Shown piece after piece: positions 26,201 to 33,300 of a stretch of 64,000 nt of DNA. Numbering within the stretch: position 1 is the first letter of the stretch; the number at the start of each line of letters is the position of its first letter. Origin of the DNA: JACJWR01 sp964627505 (GTDB lineage: Bacteria; Actinomycetota; Actinomycetes; S36-B12; UBA10799); assembly GCA_964627505.1 (NCBI GenBank), contig CAZVKB010000001.1:14546-78545 (forward strand), written 5' to 3'. The notes under the pieces are model-generated. The model ran no database searches, was not told the origin of the DNA, and was given only the letters and a program-made list of their open reading frames with translations. The position numbers were made by a program, and so were the translations under genes.

Positions 26201-27060
26201 CGCTCGGAAACCACACCACCTGCCAGCGCGACGACCTCATCGGCCACACCGGATAACTCCGACCAACTCTTGAGATAGCCCTGAGCATTGGTTCGGTCAA
26301 GATGGCGTGGGCTGATGGGCACCAACCGACGTACCGCATCCAGGACATCGGCCACTGGCGCCTGTTCCGCAGTGGCGTAGCGCACGGCATTGCTGAGTAC
26401 AGCAGTGCTACCGGTATCCCATGCCACGCGCAGCAACCGCGCCGCGGCAGCACTTGAGCGGAGAGCTCCCACTACCTCCCGATGTGAGCAGATCTCGACG
26501 TAGACGGGTGCGCCCACATGGTGGTGCCACCAGCGCAATTCGGCGGCGGCGAGATCCAGCCGACGCCGCCGGCAGGCCTGACCAACAGTGGAGTCGGCAC
26601 CAAGCAGGACAGCGAGGTGACCATCCGCGGCGTACTGCGCGACAAGGTCTCGCGTGACCTGCGGACGAGCCCGTTCCCCACGCAGATGTGCAGCCGACAC
26701 CAGCCGGCAAAGCGCAGCCCACCCCCGCGCACCTCGCGCCAGCACTACCAGCCGGGAAGCCTCCTCGCGCACCGCCGACCCACCTCGGGCCGGGCTCAGT
26801 CGCTGCCCCGACGTTTGCCGGGTGGCGGCGGGGGCAGGCGACTCTGCGACCCCGAGGTCCACACCGAGGATGGGCGCAATCCCCGCATCCTGACAGGCCT
26901 GCGCGAACCGTACTGCGCCATAAACTCCGTCTCGGTCGGTGAGTCCAAGCGCGCGCTGGCCAAGGTTCACAGCAGTCTCAACAAGCTGCGCTGGTGTCGC
27001 CACACCGTGGCGCAGCGAGTAGCCCGACACTGTGCGCAGATGAACGAAGGGGTCGTTCAT
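23287..27060 (-). CDS. dnaE2: error-prone DNA polymerase III alpha subunit DnaE2 (ImuC)
   Basis: C-family polymerase used in damage-induced mutagenesis. About 1257 residues: an N-terminal PHP domain (FVHLRTVSGYSLRHG; GLTDRDGVYGAVRFA), the polymerase core with catalytic aspartates in LPDIDVDVES, YHEQVLRI and FASFGFCKAHAAAFA, helix-hairpin-helix and OB-fold regions (VFLTLDDGSGPVDTTFF). The start at 27060 (MNDPFVHL) lies 5 nt after the HEPN gene stop. A QMSFDF segment could be a sliding-clamp contact (inference). The protein is longer than the DnaE2 proteins I know (about 1050-1100) by an inserted low-complexity linker and a basic C-terminal tail of about 60 residues. Confidence 0.95.
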   Translation of the reverse strand: MNDPFVHLRTVSGYSLRHGVATPAQLVETAVNLGQRALGLTDRDGVYGAVRFAQACQDAGIAPILGVDLGVAESPAPAATRQTSGQRLSPARGGSAVREEASRLVVLARGARGWAALCRLVSAAHLRGERARPQVTRDLVAQYAADGHLAVLLGADSTVGQACRRRRLDLAAAELRWWHHHVGAPVYVEICSHREVVGALRSSAAAARLLRVAWDTGSTAVLSNAVRYATAEQAPVADVLDAVRRLVPISPRHLDRTNAQGYLKSWSELSGVADEVVALAGGVVSERARLLSDTLALAESCALDPIADVGLGDIHVPELPVLAAGVQSERAGDVRSVLAGYESRRRTQSDIDHEARQAHRLLAARCGRELERRRLGSERAEQRLADELAVIGELGFAGYFLTVVEVVDLIREMGVRVAARGSGAGSLVNYLLGISGVDPLRHNLLMERFLSPLRRSLPDIDVDVESARRPEVYARILARFGGERATCVSMRDTYRVRHAIRDVGAALGMSPGDVDAFAKAFPHIRAAQVREALAELPEVRTSDIGRRAATGELDVFLDLVAALDGLPRHIAVHPCGVLLSDATMLDRTPVEASWQGFPMSQFDKDDVEALGFLKLDVLGIRMQSAMQHAVTEISRVDGQHVVLDEVPLDDPDTFALIGSTRTLGCFQIESPGQRELLGKFGPRTFNDIIIDISLFRPGPVKSDMIAPFLAAHHGWREPEFPHPDLRPALAETYGVVVYHEQVLRIVATMTGCALAEADEVRRAMGSPEGQEQIRGWFYGRAHEAGYELSVIEQVWQVLRSFASFGFCKAHAAAFALPTYQSAWLKCHHPAAFFAGVLTHDPGMYPKRLILDDARHHGIQVLPLDINASAAHYRVERIGTRYGIRLALAEVKGMSTDEVTRVVAGQPYTDLADFWLRAQVSRPIVESLIITGACDSMYGLGADGGSNRLTRRDLLLQAADLDRLERRSHRRARGVTRSSIRSTDATGQAPLPGELDVVRSAGVQSAAAEQPAGVEGVQMSFDFSRTCVTEVPSGLPEFSLAEQVAAEIAVLGLDASAHVVDFYHPMLRALGATRSNELLMCRSQQEILVGGVKVATQTPPIRSGRRVVFLTLDDGSGPVDTTFFPDVQDPYASVVFREWLLLVRGAIRRTGARGVSLRATGCWSLPALHEVWMARGRDGVYALLNDSPRPVRSAQDQQQHRLSTVGNLWSRSPFADIRPAGADPSNARGMAPTSASSPGKSERKRPGKLWHASPGSPG

Positions 27061-27065
27061 GGCTG

Positions 27066-27506
27066 TTATCCCGCCCGGCACAGCACATCGGGGGCGTGCT
27101 GTGGGTGCTCACGGCGGTCTAGCCAAATGCACACGAGGTCGTGGAACACGCGCGCATCCCGATAGAGATCGTCGGCCTCCCGCGACGTGACCACATTGAG
27201 TCCGGCTTCCGCCCGGGCCCGCTTGGTCGCACCGGCAGCAAAGAAAGCCGCCCACTCCGCAAATTCCGGTGCGACATCGGCAAGCAGATCCCAGGCACTG
27301 CGCAGACGTCGACTGCGACTGGGGCGGCCCTGGCACGCCAGCACCGCCGCGGCTGACCGCAACGCGCTCAGGTGGGACAGTGCAAACTTCTGCCCCGCCG
27401 AATCCGCCACCGCCGCGGCGGCCAAACAAGCTCGCGCGGCCGCCACGAGATCTCGGGTGGCAGCTGGCGGTCGCGGCCCGGTCAAAGGTATCTCGGAGAT
27501 AGTCAT
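27066..27506 (-). CDS. SAV_6107-type HEPN domain protein
   Basis: 146 residues, all-helical, with ATRDLVAAARACLAAAAVADSAGQKFALSHLSALRSAAAVLA and LLADVAPEFAEWAAFFAAGATKRARAE blocks typical of the actinobacterial SAV_6107 HEPN family that accompanies dnaE2 and dinB. The start at 27506 has AAGGG about 8 nt upstream. Its role is unknown; HEPN folds can be RNases, but the usual Rx4-6H catalytic motif is not evident here, so an accessory role in the mutagenesis complex is only a guess. Confidence 0.85.
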   Translation of the reverse strand: MTISEIPLTGPRPPAATRDLVAAARACLAAAAVADSAGQKFALSHLSALRSAAAVLACQGRPSRSRRLRSAWDLLADVAPEFAEWAAFFAAGATKRARAEAGLNVVTSREADDLYRDARVFHDLVCIWLDRREHPQHAPDVLCRAG

Positions 27507-27557
27507 GATGATTCCCTTCTGCTGGCCGATGGCCCGCACTCAGACGGCATGGAGAGT

Positions 27558-27950
27558 TCAGTCCCAGACCCGGTCGAGCCACCAGGTGCCGCTAGCTGGT
27601 TCGTGGATGAGGTCGTAGACACCACTGCAGTCGGTGCCACGGCGTGTGGTGGCCGATACCCGCCACACCTGCTTGTCAATCGGGTACGCACCCGGCAACG
27701 GCGGGGCGTACTGGTCTCCCAGCCCCAGTTGTGAACTGACGGGGACCGACTGTCGAGATCTCGCCCAGTGCATCCACCAGGGACCGGACTCGAACCAGCA
27801 GCCGAGCAGTTCGCGCACCTCGTAGGTCCGGTAACGCCACCGGAATCGCACTGGCGCGTCGGCCCCCACGCCAGTAGGCGAAGCGACGTGGGCACCGTCG
27901 GTGTCGGAGCCCCGCACTACCGTGCAGACATCGCGATACTTCCTGGACAT
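27558..27950 (-). CDS. DUF6504 family protein
   Basis: 130 residues with the DUF6504 pattern: PVRFRWRYRTYEVRELLGCW, WWMHWARS, VWRVSATT and a C-terminal TWWLDRVWD. The family is found with DinB/DnaE2 in Actinobacteria and is probably part of the damage-tolerance system; its biochemical function is unknown. GGAGGAG about 9 nt upstream supports the ATG at 27950. It is the first gene of the cassette DUF6504-HEPN-dnaE2-dinB. Confidence 0.87.
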   Translation of the reverse strand: MSRKYRDVCTVVRGSDTDGAHVASPTGVGADAPVRFRWRYRTYEVRELLGCWFESGPWWMHWARSRQSVPVSSQLGLGDQYAPPLPGAYPIDKQVWRVSATTRRGTDCSGVYDLIHEPASGTWWLDRVWD

Positions 27951-28013
27951 GAGACCGACTCCTCCCCGTAGGACACATGACGAGACGTGCAGGCGATAAT
28001 TTGCACCCTTTTG

Positions 28014-28030
28014 TAGTACTTTTGTACTAC
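28014..28030. promoter_or_regulatory. palindromic operator upstream of the mutagenesis cassette
   Basis: GTAGTAC and GTACTAC are perfectly inverted around a short T spacer (three T as I read it), 64 bp upstream of the DUF6504 start. On the minus strand an A+T-rich AATTAT (27997-28002) could be the -10, which would place the palindrome over the -35. The core reads TAGTA-N5-TACTA. A repressor site for the cassette is the natural inference; the usual actinobacterial LexA box GAAC-N4-GTTC is not present nearby. Confidence 0.6.
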
Positions 28031-28230
28031 CTAATTATTGAATCAGCGGCCAGTCGCCTCGTCAACATGTTCGATAGTAAATATTCGTACAAATTTCCGA
28101 ATAATCGCTCACGGGAACGCACATGAAGAAGGTGCATTTGCGCGATAGTTGTTGGTTTCCAGTCACTTTTGAGACCCACATCACCAAGCTGGGGGCACCT
28201 CGCCTGTGATTGATTGTCCGGAGTCAGGCG

Positions 28231-28236
28231 TACGAT
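28231..28236 (+). promoter_or_regulatory. -10 element TACGAT of the carotenoid-modification operon
   Basis: TACGAT ends 6 nt before the ATG at 28243, so transcription should begin at or next to the start codon. TTGATT at 28210-28215 is a possible -35 with a short 15-bp spacer. No usable ribosome-binding site lies between. Confidence 0.55.
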
Positions 28237-28242
28237 AGAGGT

Positions 28243-28818
28243 ATGGCTGAGGCCGCTCAAGCACCATTGGCACCCCAATCCGGCCCCGCCGCACGCGTCC
28301 TCGCGCCGGGCGTGCAGGCAAGCCGGCTATGCGTGCGCGATCTCCACGGGGAGGTGCTTGTCGGACCGGTCTCGTTCACGCTCGCGCCCGGTTCCCTGAA
28401 CATCCTCACCGGCGCGACTCCCGCTGGCCGCTATGCCCTAGTCGCCGCCCTCACCGGTCGGCTACCGCTGACCCGCGTCCGCCAGCACGGTGCCATGGTG
28501 GTTTTCGGTCACAGTGCACCGACCGGCATCCGCGCGCTCACCACCCTGGTCTTGCCCTGGCAGTCACCCGGAACGTCCACCGGCGAGCGCCGACACCAGG
28601 CTTTGGCGTGGGCAGATTCCCAACACACGGCACTGGCTGGCATGTGCCCAGGTCTGGAGGGCTTGAGTGGTGCAGACCAAGAATCCTTGCTGCGAGTCGG
28701 CCACCGACTGCGAGACCATGGCGTGATCGTCGTGCTCAGCGCCAACAACCGCGACCTCACCGCCGCCACCCTCCAGCAAGCCGACGCTACGATCGACCTT
28801 GACGAACCCCGATGGTGA
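28243..28818 (+). CDS. degenerate ABC-type ATPase-like protein
   Basis: 191 residues from the ATG at 28243. The N-terminal half resembles an ABC nucleotide-binding domain: SRLCVRDLHGEVLVGPVSFTLAPGSLNILTG..., where a Walker A should follow, but the loop reads GATPAGRYA, without the catalytic lysine. The later GLSGADQESLLRVGHRLRDHGVIVVLSANNRDL matches the region of signature/Walker B/H-loop in order, but without an LSGGQ motif, Walker B Asp-Glu or switch His. It is therefore unlikely to hydrolyse ATP. No permease gene accompanies it. It heads a five-gene operon with carotenoid-modifying enzymes; its role is unknown. Confidence 0.6.
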   Translation: MAEAAQAPLAPQSGPAARVLAPGVQASRLCVRDLHGEVLVGPVSFTLAPGSLNILTGATPAGRYALVAALTGRLPLTRVRQHGAMVVFGHSAPTGIRALTTLVLPWQSPGTSTGERRHQALAWADSQHTALAGMCPGLEGLSGADQESLLRVGHRLRDHGVIVVLSANNRDLTAATLQQADATIDLDEPRW

Positions 28819-28843
28819 CCCCACCACAGCTATGAGGAGTGCA

Positions 28844-29749
28844 ATGGCGGCCCGACTAGTGCTCACCCCGGCCACCATGATTTTGGATCGGCTCACCCCC
28901 GACCATCACGACTCGCGGATCCCCGCCACCCCACCGCCGGACTACGCAGCGGGCTTGGCTTTCCACTCCCGCGGGCATGGTCAACCGATCGTGCTCCTCC
29001 ATGGTCTGGCTTCCAGCCGAGCTGCATACAACCCGATTTTTGACAGTCTGGCCCGTCACAATCGGGTGATCGCAGTCGATTTGCCCGGTCACGGCGACTC
29101 TGACCCAGTGGACCCTGGCACCCCGCTGACGCCACGCGCGCAGGCTCACGCACTCGGCGAATTTCTCGATGCACTGGGTATTGAACGCGCACATGTGGTG
29201 GGAAATTCGATGGGCGGTTGGGTGGCATTGGAACTAGCTGCCGACGGTCGCGCCCTTTCGGTCACAGGTTTATGTACAGCAGGCTTGTGGCAGCCGCTTG
29301 TGCGCCGCAGTCCACTGATTGAGGCCAACCGGGTGCTGGCCCAGGCCACCGGCGTGGTCGGAGAGTTGCTGTTGCTGATCCCGCCGGTGCGCGAGATGCT
29401 CTTCAGCGCAGCTATGGAGCGCCCCTACCGCATGAGTTTTGGTCTGGCGCGGGCTGTGGCGTCCGCGCAACGCACTGCGGCGGGCTACGACGACGCCCAC
29501 GATGGCATGGTGGGAACCCATTTCGAGCGCGGCAGCGCGATCCCGGCGCAGATCCCAGTCACGCTGGCCTTCGGCGACAATGATGTCTTGCTCCCACCCC
29601 ATACCAGTCAGATCCGCCACCTCGCCCCAGCCCATGCCACCTGGGTTGTCATGCCGCGGGTGGGGCACGCCCCGATGTGGGACGATCCGGAAGCCACTGT
29701 TGCCCTCATTCGATCCTCTGTGGCCGGCGTCGAGTCCGGGGTCCGTTGA
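28844..29749 (+). CDS. alpha/beta hydrolase
   Basis: 301 residues; GAGGAG lies 4 nt before the ATG at 28844. The alpha/beta-hydrolase fold is clear: oxyanion HGLASSRAAY, nucleophile elbow GNSMGG (Ser), acid in FGDNDVLLP (Asp) and RVGHAP (His). Substrate unknown. It lies between an ABC-like protein and the crtA-like gene, 2 bp before the latter, so a role in the carotenoid pathway (for example ester cleavage or acyl transfer on a carotenoid glycoside) is possible but is inference from position only. Confidence 0.85.
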   Translation: MAARLVLTPATMILDRLTPDHHDSRIPATPPPDYAAGLAFHSRGHGQPIVLLHGLASSRAAYNPIFDSLARHNRVIAVDLPGHGDSDPVDPGTPLTPRAQAHALGEFLDALGIERAHVVGNSMGGWVALELAADGRALSVTGLCTAGLWQPLVRRSPLIEANRVLAQATGVVGELLLLIPPVREMLFSAAMERPYRMSFGLARAVASAQRTAAGYDDAHDGMVGTHFERGSAIPAQIPVTLAFGDNDVLLPPHTSQIRHLAPAHATWVVMPRVGHAPMWDDPEATVALIRSSVAGVESGVR

Positions 29750-29750
29750 C

Positions 29751-30491
29751 GTGACGCCAGCGGCGCAACCGAGCAACCCCCACGAGCAGGCGCCAATCAT
29801 CACCATGCGGATCTGGCAGGTACCGACCTCCCACATCCCGATGGCGCTGGCCAATATGGGATGGGGGCGAGTTGCACTGCGCCGAGCGCACGGCGTGACC
29901 TTCGCAAAACTACTCGGCACCGGCTCTGGCCAGACGTTCACTGTGACCGACGCGGATGTCCACCACTGGGCGCTATTGAGCGTCAGCCAGTCCACCAGGG
30001 CCGCCGCCGCCCTGGGGCGATCCCGCCTGATCAGATCCTGGAACGACATGGCCAGCGAAACACTCCAGGTGGAATTGCGCACATTGAGCAGCCGCGGGCG
30101 CTGGTCCGGCCATGAGCCATTCCCCAGTGGCCGCCCACACCGCTGGGATGGCCCGGTAGCAGCCATCACCCGGGCGCGCATCAAACCTGCGTCATGGCGA
30201 ACATTTTGGTCGGCGGTCCCGCCGGTCGCTGCCGACCTCCGGGGGCGCGCAGGAGTGCTGCTCACATTGGGAATCGGGGAGGCACCCATCGGCTGGCAAG
30301 GCACGTTCAGCATCTGGGAACACAACCGCGCTCTCACCGAATTCGCGCAGCGCGGCGCAGCACATCGGCAGGCTATCGCCGAGACCGCCCGGCAGGACTG
30401 GTACGCGGAGGAGTTGTTCGCACGCTTCGCCGTGCTCAAGTGCATCGGGACGTTCGCTGGAGCGGCGGTGCTACCCGCCGAAGCATCGTGA
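29751..30491 (+). CDS. crtA: CrtA-like spheroidene monooxygenase family protein
   Basis: 246 residues from a GTG at 29751, 2 nt after the previous stop. It follows the pattern of CrtA, the oxygenase that introduces a keto group at C-2 of acyclic carotenoids in purple bacteria: MGWGRVALRRAHGVTFAKLLGTGSG, a SRGRWSGHEPF block, GPVAAITRARIKP, and GIGEAPIGWQGTFSIWE followed by WYAEELFARFAVL. The match is from memory of the family and not from a database search. Surrounding cruF and glycosyltransferase genes support a carotenoid substrate. An alternative is another ferredoxin-fold heme protein such as an aldoxime-dehydratase relative, which I consider less likely. Confidence 0.75.
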   Translation: MTPAAQPSNPHEQAPIITMRIWQVPTSHIPMALANMGWGRVALRRAHGVTFAKLLGTGSGQTFTVTDADVHHWALLSVSQSTRAAAALGRSRLIRSWNDMASETLQVELRTLSSRGRWSGHEPFPSGRPHRWDGPVAAITRARIKPASWRTFWSAVPPVAADLRGRAGVLLTLGIGEAPIGWQGTFSIWEHNRALTEFAQRGAAHRQAIAETARQDWYAEELFARFAVLKCIGTFAGAAVLPAEAS

Positions 30492-31327
30492 CCCAGACTG
30501 CTGGCGCCCCCAGCGCTGCGGACGCTGCGCCACCCGCATTCCCGCGGCTGACGTGGCTGCCGTGGCTGCTTACCATCGCTGCGATCTTGGCCCAAATAGC
30601 CTGGCCACTGACTCGTGGGGAAACCCGTGTGCTCACCACCGGCGTCGTGGTTGTGCTGTTCGCAGCCGCAAGTGTGAGCCACGCATGCGTGTACCGCGGA
30701 GTGCGGTGGGCAGCGACCTACACGGTAATCGCGGTGATTTTCGGACTGCTCGTAGAAGTGGTGGGGGTCCATACAGGGTGGCCGTTCTCGCCGTATTCCT
30801 ACTCGGACCTGCTCACACCACAAGTGTGGTCGGTGCCCGTAGTGGTACCTCTGGCTTGGACCATGATGGCCTATCCGGCATTGGTGGTAGCCACCACGTT
30901 GGCCACGCATCGCTGGAGCCGCATCGTGGTCGGCGCCTTTGCGCTATCCGCGTGGGATCTCTTCCTCGACCCGCAAATGGTGGGGGAAGGGTATTGGTCC
31001 TGGGAGTCGAATCTCCCCGGCCTACCCGGCGTCGACCACATACCGATCGTCAACTACTTCGGCTGGTTTGCGGTCTCCCTGGTGCTGATGGCAGTGCTCA
31101 CCGCTCTGCCGCCCGCTGCTGTGCACCTCGGCGTGCCCGCGGTGCTCTACGGCTGGACCTGGCTCGGCGGAATCGTCGCCAATCTCTTCTTTCTGGGCCG
31201 ACCCGCGGTTGCCTTCTGGGGTGGAGTGGTGATGGGAATCGTGGCCATTCCGTTCCTGCGTAGAGCAACTGGGATTCTGCGGGAGTCTGATCAGCCCGCC
31301 ACTCGGCCTAGTCAGATGACCCCATGA
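30488..31327 (+). CDS. cruF: CruF-type carotenoid 1',2'-hydratase (DUF422)
   Basis: 279 residues from a GTG at 30488 that overlaps the crtA stop (GTGA). Seven or eight membrane segments. The family signature is seen in EVVGVHTGWPFSPYSYSD, WTMMAYPALV, SAWDLFLDPQMV with EGYWSW, and IPIVNYFGWFAVS. CruF adds water across the psi-end 1,2 double bond of acyclic or monocyclic carotenoids, giving the hydroxyl that is later glycosylated; haloarchaeal and Deinococcus relatives act in bacterioruberin and deinoxanthin synthesis. ATGA overlap with the following glycosyltransferase. Confidence 0.88.
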   Translation: MTQTAGAPSAADAAPPAFPRLTWLPWLLTIAAILAQIAWPLTRGETRVLTTGVVVVLFAAASVSHACVYRGVRWAATYTVIAVIFGLLVEVVGVHTGWPFSPYSYSDLLTPQVWSVPVVVPLAWTMMAYPALVVATTLATHRWSRIVVGAFALSAWDLFLDPQMVGEGYWSWESNLPGLPGVDHIPIVNYFGWFAVSLVLMAVLTALPPAAVHLGVPAVLYGWTWLGGIVANLFFLGRPAVAFWGGVVMGIVAIPFLRRATGILRESDQPATRPSQMTP

Positions 31328-32475
31328 TGCGCACTCGAGCCCTGTGGACAGCTCTCGTGGCAACCGGCGGTGTGCTTGCGACCGCGGGCACCATCAATAC
31401 CCTTCGCAATCTGCGGGTGCTGCGCTCGCCGCCGCCGCAACCGCACGCCACCACCGATTGGGCTACAGTCTCGGTGCTCCTGCCGCTGCGAAACGAAGCC
31501 CATCGCGTGGAGCCATGTTTGGCGGCGCTGACCCATCAGAATGCAGACGAACTGATCGTGCTCGATGACAACTCCGACGATGACACCGTTGCGGTGGTTG
31601 AACGTGTGTTGGGAAGCGATCCGCGCCTGCGACTGGTGGCGGGCGCAGGCGAACCACCACCCGGCTGGCTAGGCAAGCCGTGGGCCTGTCAACGACTTGC
31701 CGATCTCGCCACAGGCGATTTATTGGTGTTCCTCGATGCCGATGTGACGCTGGCGCCCGGAGCCATCGCCCGATTGCGGACGCTGATGGTGGAGTCCGGG
31801 TTGGATCTGGTGTGTCCCTATCCGCAGCAGGTCACAACTGGCTGGCTGGGCCGACTCGTCCAACCGTTGCTGCAGTGGTCGTGGCTGACGACCTTGCCCT
31901 TGGATATCGCCGAACGCAGCAGCCGGCCGAGCACCGCAGTCGGCAATGGTCAACTGCTGGTGGTGTGGGCGCACAGTTATGCCCATGCCGGCGGTCACCA
32001 GGCCGTCCGGACCGACGTGTTGGAAGATGTTGCACTCGTGCGTGCGATGAAAGTGGTGGGGGGCCGCGCCGGCATGGCCGATGGAACAGATGTGGCCACC
32101 TGCGACATGTACGACAGTGACGCTGCCCTGATCGCCGGCTATACCAAAAGTTTGTGGGCGGCTTTCGGCTCCCCCCTCGGGGCGATCGGCGTCACCGCCG
32201 GTTTGGCGCTGGCTTACCTCGCACCGGCGGTCGCACTGGCGATTGGCCCGAACCGGGTCACTCGTCTGCTCGGGCTGTGGGGGTATGGCGCCGCGGTCAT
32301 CGGACGCACTCTGGTGGCTCGGCGCATGCGCCAACACGTGTGGCCAGATGTGCTTACCCATCCGGCCAGCATCTCCGCGTTTGTCGGCTTGGTGGCTGAG
32401 TCGTGGCGCCGCAAGAGCGCGGGCACCTTGACCTGGAGTGGCCGATCGGTCATCGCGGATCCGCGGCATGAGTGA
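31324..32475 (+). CDS. family 2 glycosyltransferase (CruG-like)
   Basis: 383 residues: an N-terminal membrane anchor (about 5-22), a GT-A domain with SVLLPLRNEAHRV, ELIVLDDNSDDDT, the DxD-type FLDADVTLAPGA and a VLEDVALVRAMK segment, then C-terminal membrane segments (around 300-330). This is the architecture of carotenoid glycosyltransferases CruG/CrtQ. Overlapping cruF by ATGA, it probably attaches a sugar to the hydroxyl made by CruF. Sugar and position of attachment are unknown. Confidence 0.82.
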   Translation: MMRTRALWTALVATGGVLATAGTINTLRNLRVLRSPPPQPHATTDWATVSVLLPLRNEAHRVEPCLAALTHQNADELIVLDDNSDDDTVAVVERVLGSDPRLRLVAGAGEPPPGWLGKPWACQRLADLATGDLLVFLDADVTLAPGAIARLRTLMVESGLDLVCPYPQQVTTGWLGRLVQPLLQWSWLTTLPLDIAERSSRPSTAVGNGQLLVVWAHSYAHAGGHQAVRTDVLEDVALVRAMKVVGGRAGMADGTDVATCDMYDSDAALIAGYTKSLWAAFGSPLGAIGVTAGLALAYLAPAVALAIGPNRVTRLLGLWGYGAAVIGRTLVARRMRQHVWPDVLTHPASISAFVGLVAESWRRKSAGTLTWSGRSVIADPRHE

Positions 32476-32509
32476 GAGGACCTTTGCGGGAGACAGCAGA
32501 TCACGCGGA

Positions 32510-33268
32510 TCAGAGGACCGCGCAGTCTGATTGTGGTCGGGGGGCCGCCCGATATCGCACGGGTCTGCCGGTCACTGCCGACCAGAGTCGGGTGCCATAT
32601 TCAAAGTGCCACCATTCTCGCGCCAATCCCACAAAACCCGCCGACACCATCACAGCGCGCAGGAACCGCCGCAGGTCACGTGCCTGCAGGTCGCGGGCAT
32701 CCGTTGCGCCTTCCAGACTTGCGGCGAAGGCGCGGGGTGTGAATTCGTCGAAACTCGTACCCAGCCCAAGAGGGGTGTCGCGCCAGGCCAGGGTGAGATC
32801 CACGGTGCCACCGGTGTGATGCGGTGCTGGGCGATTGGGATCGACACTGGCCGGAGCGACAAATCCCGGGGGTAGCCCCGGGGCTGCGTAGGCGCGCTGG
32901 TGCAGGTACTCCTGCAGCGTGGGATCTCGCCAACCGTCGACCACCACGAGTGACCATCCGGGGGGCAGGCGGGCCCCTGCCGCTGCGAGTTTGCGCGCCA
33001 CTGATGTGCGCACCCAGACCGGGCGGATGCTGGCTGGAAATCCGTGCGCGGCGTAGACGTCGACACCCCGGACCTCGGGGCTGCCGGTTTGAAGCATGAT
33101 CAATGGATCGAACTCGGGCTCCGTGGACGGAGCGAGTGGCAGCGCTGGCGTACCTGGCAACTCCGGGTCCAGGAGCACCGGCACCGGGGTTGCCGCCGGC
33201 GCCGGCTCGGGTACTAGCCCCCAGGGGTCTGCGGTCACCCAATTGAACTCACCCATGGGTGTCATCAT
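32510..33268 (-). CDS. M15D family D-alanyl-D-alanine dipeptidase (VanX-like)
   Basis: 252 residues; Zn-peptidase motifs HHTGGTVDLTL (His and Asp ligands) and EWWHFEYG (catalytic Glu and third ligand His) are intact. The family hydrolyses D-Ala-D-Ala dipeptide or related cell-wall peptides in the cytoplasm or periplasm. No signal peptide is evident and the N-terminus is Pro-rich. Start codons at 33268, 33265 and 33256 are all possible. It is convergent with the glycosyltransferase and divergent from the CrtD-like gene, so it is not part of either operon. Confidence 0.85.
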   Translation of the reverse strand: MMTPMGEFNWVTADPWGLVPEPAPAATPVPVLLDPELPGTPALPLAPSTEPEFDPLIMLQTGSPEVRGVDVYAAHGFPASIRPVWVRTSVARKLAAAGARLPPGWSLVVVDGWRDPTLQEYLHQRAYAAPGLPPGFVAPASVDPNRPAPHHTGGTVDLTLAWRDTPLGLGTSFDEFTPRAFAASLEGATDARDLQARDLRRFLRAVMVSAGFVGLAREWWHFEYGTRLWSAVTGRPVRYRAAPRPQSDCAVL

Positions 33269-33300
33269 GGCTCACACCAGGCTCTGGCACGCTGAGACCC

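Noticed and set aside
28061..28074. Possible LexA box around GTCAACATGTTCGA
   Set aside because: The GAAC and GTT halves are two bases apart rather than four, and the right half does not match; it does not fit GAAC-N4-GTTC.
28123..28209. 28-codon plus-strand frame beginning MKKVHLRDSCW
   Set aside because: No ribosome-binding site or leaderless promoter, no known family, and it lies in the promoter region of the next operon. Kept only as a note.
27951..28242. A gene in the A+T-rich 292-bp interval between the mutagenesis cassette and the carotenoid operon
   Set aside because: Only short frames without support; the interval is best explained as two back-to-back promoter regions.
29270..30910. 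546-codon open frame on the minus strand opposite the hydrolase, crtA and cruF genes
   Set aside because: No family resemblance; it is antisense to three well-supported overlapping genes. Long shadow frames are usual in high-GC coding DNA.
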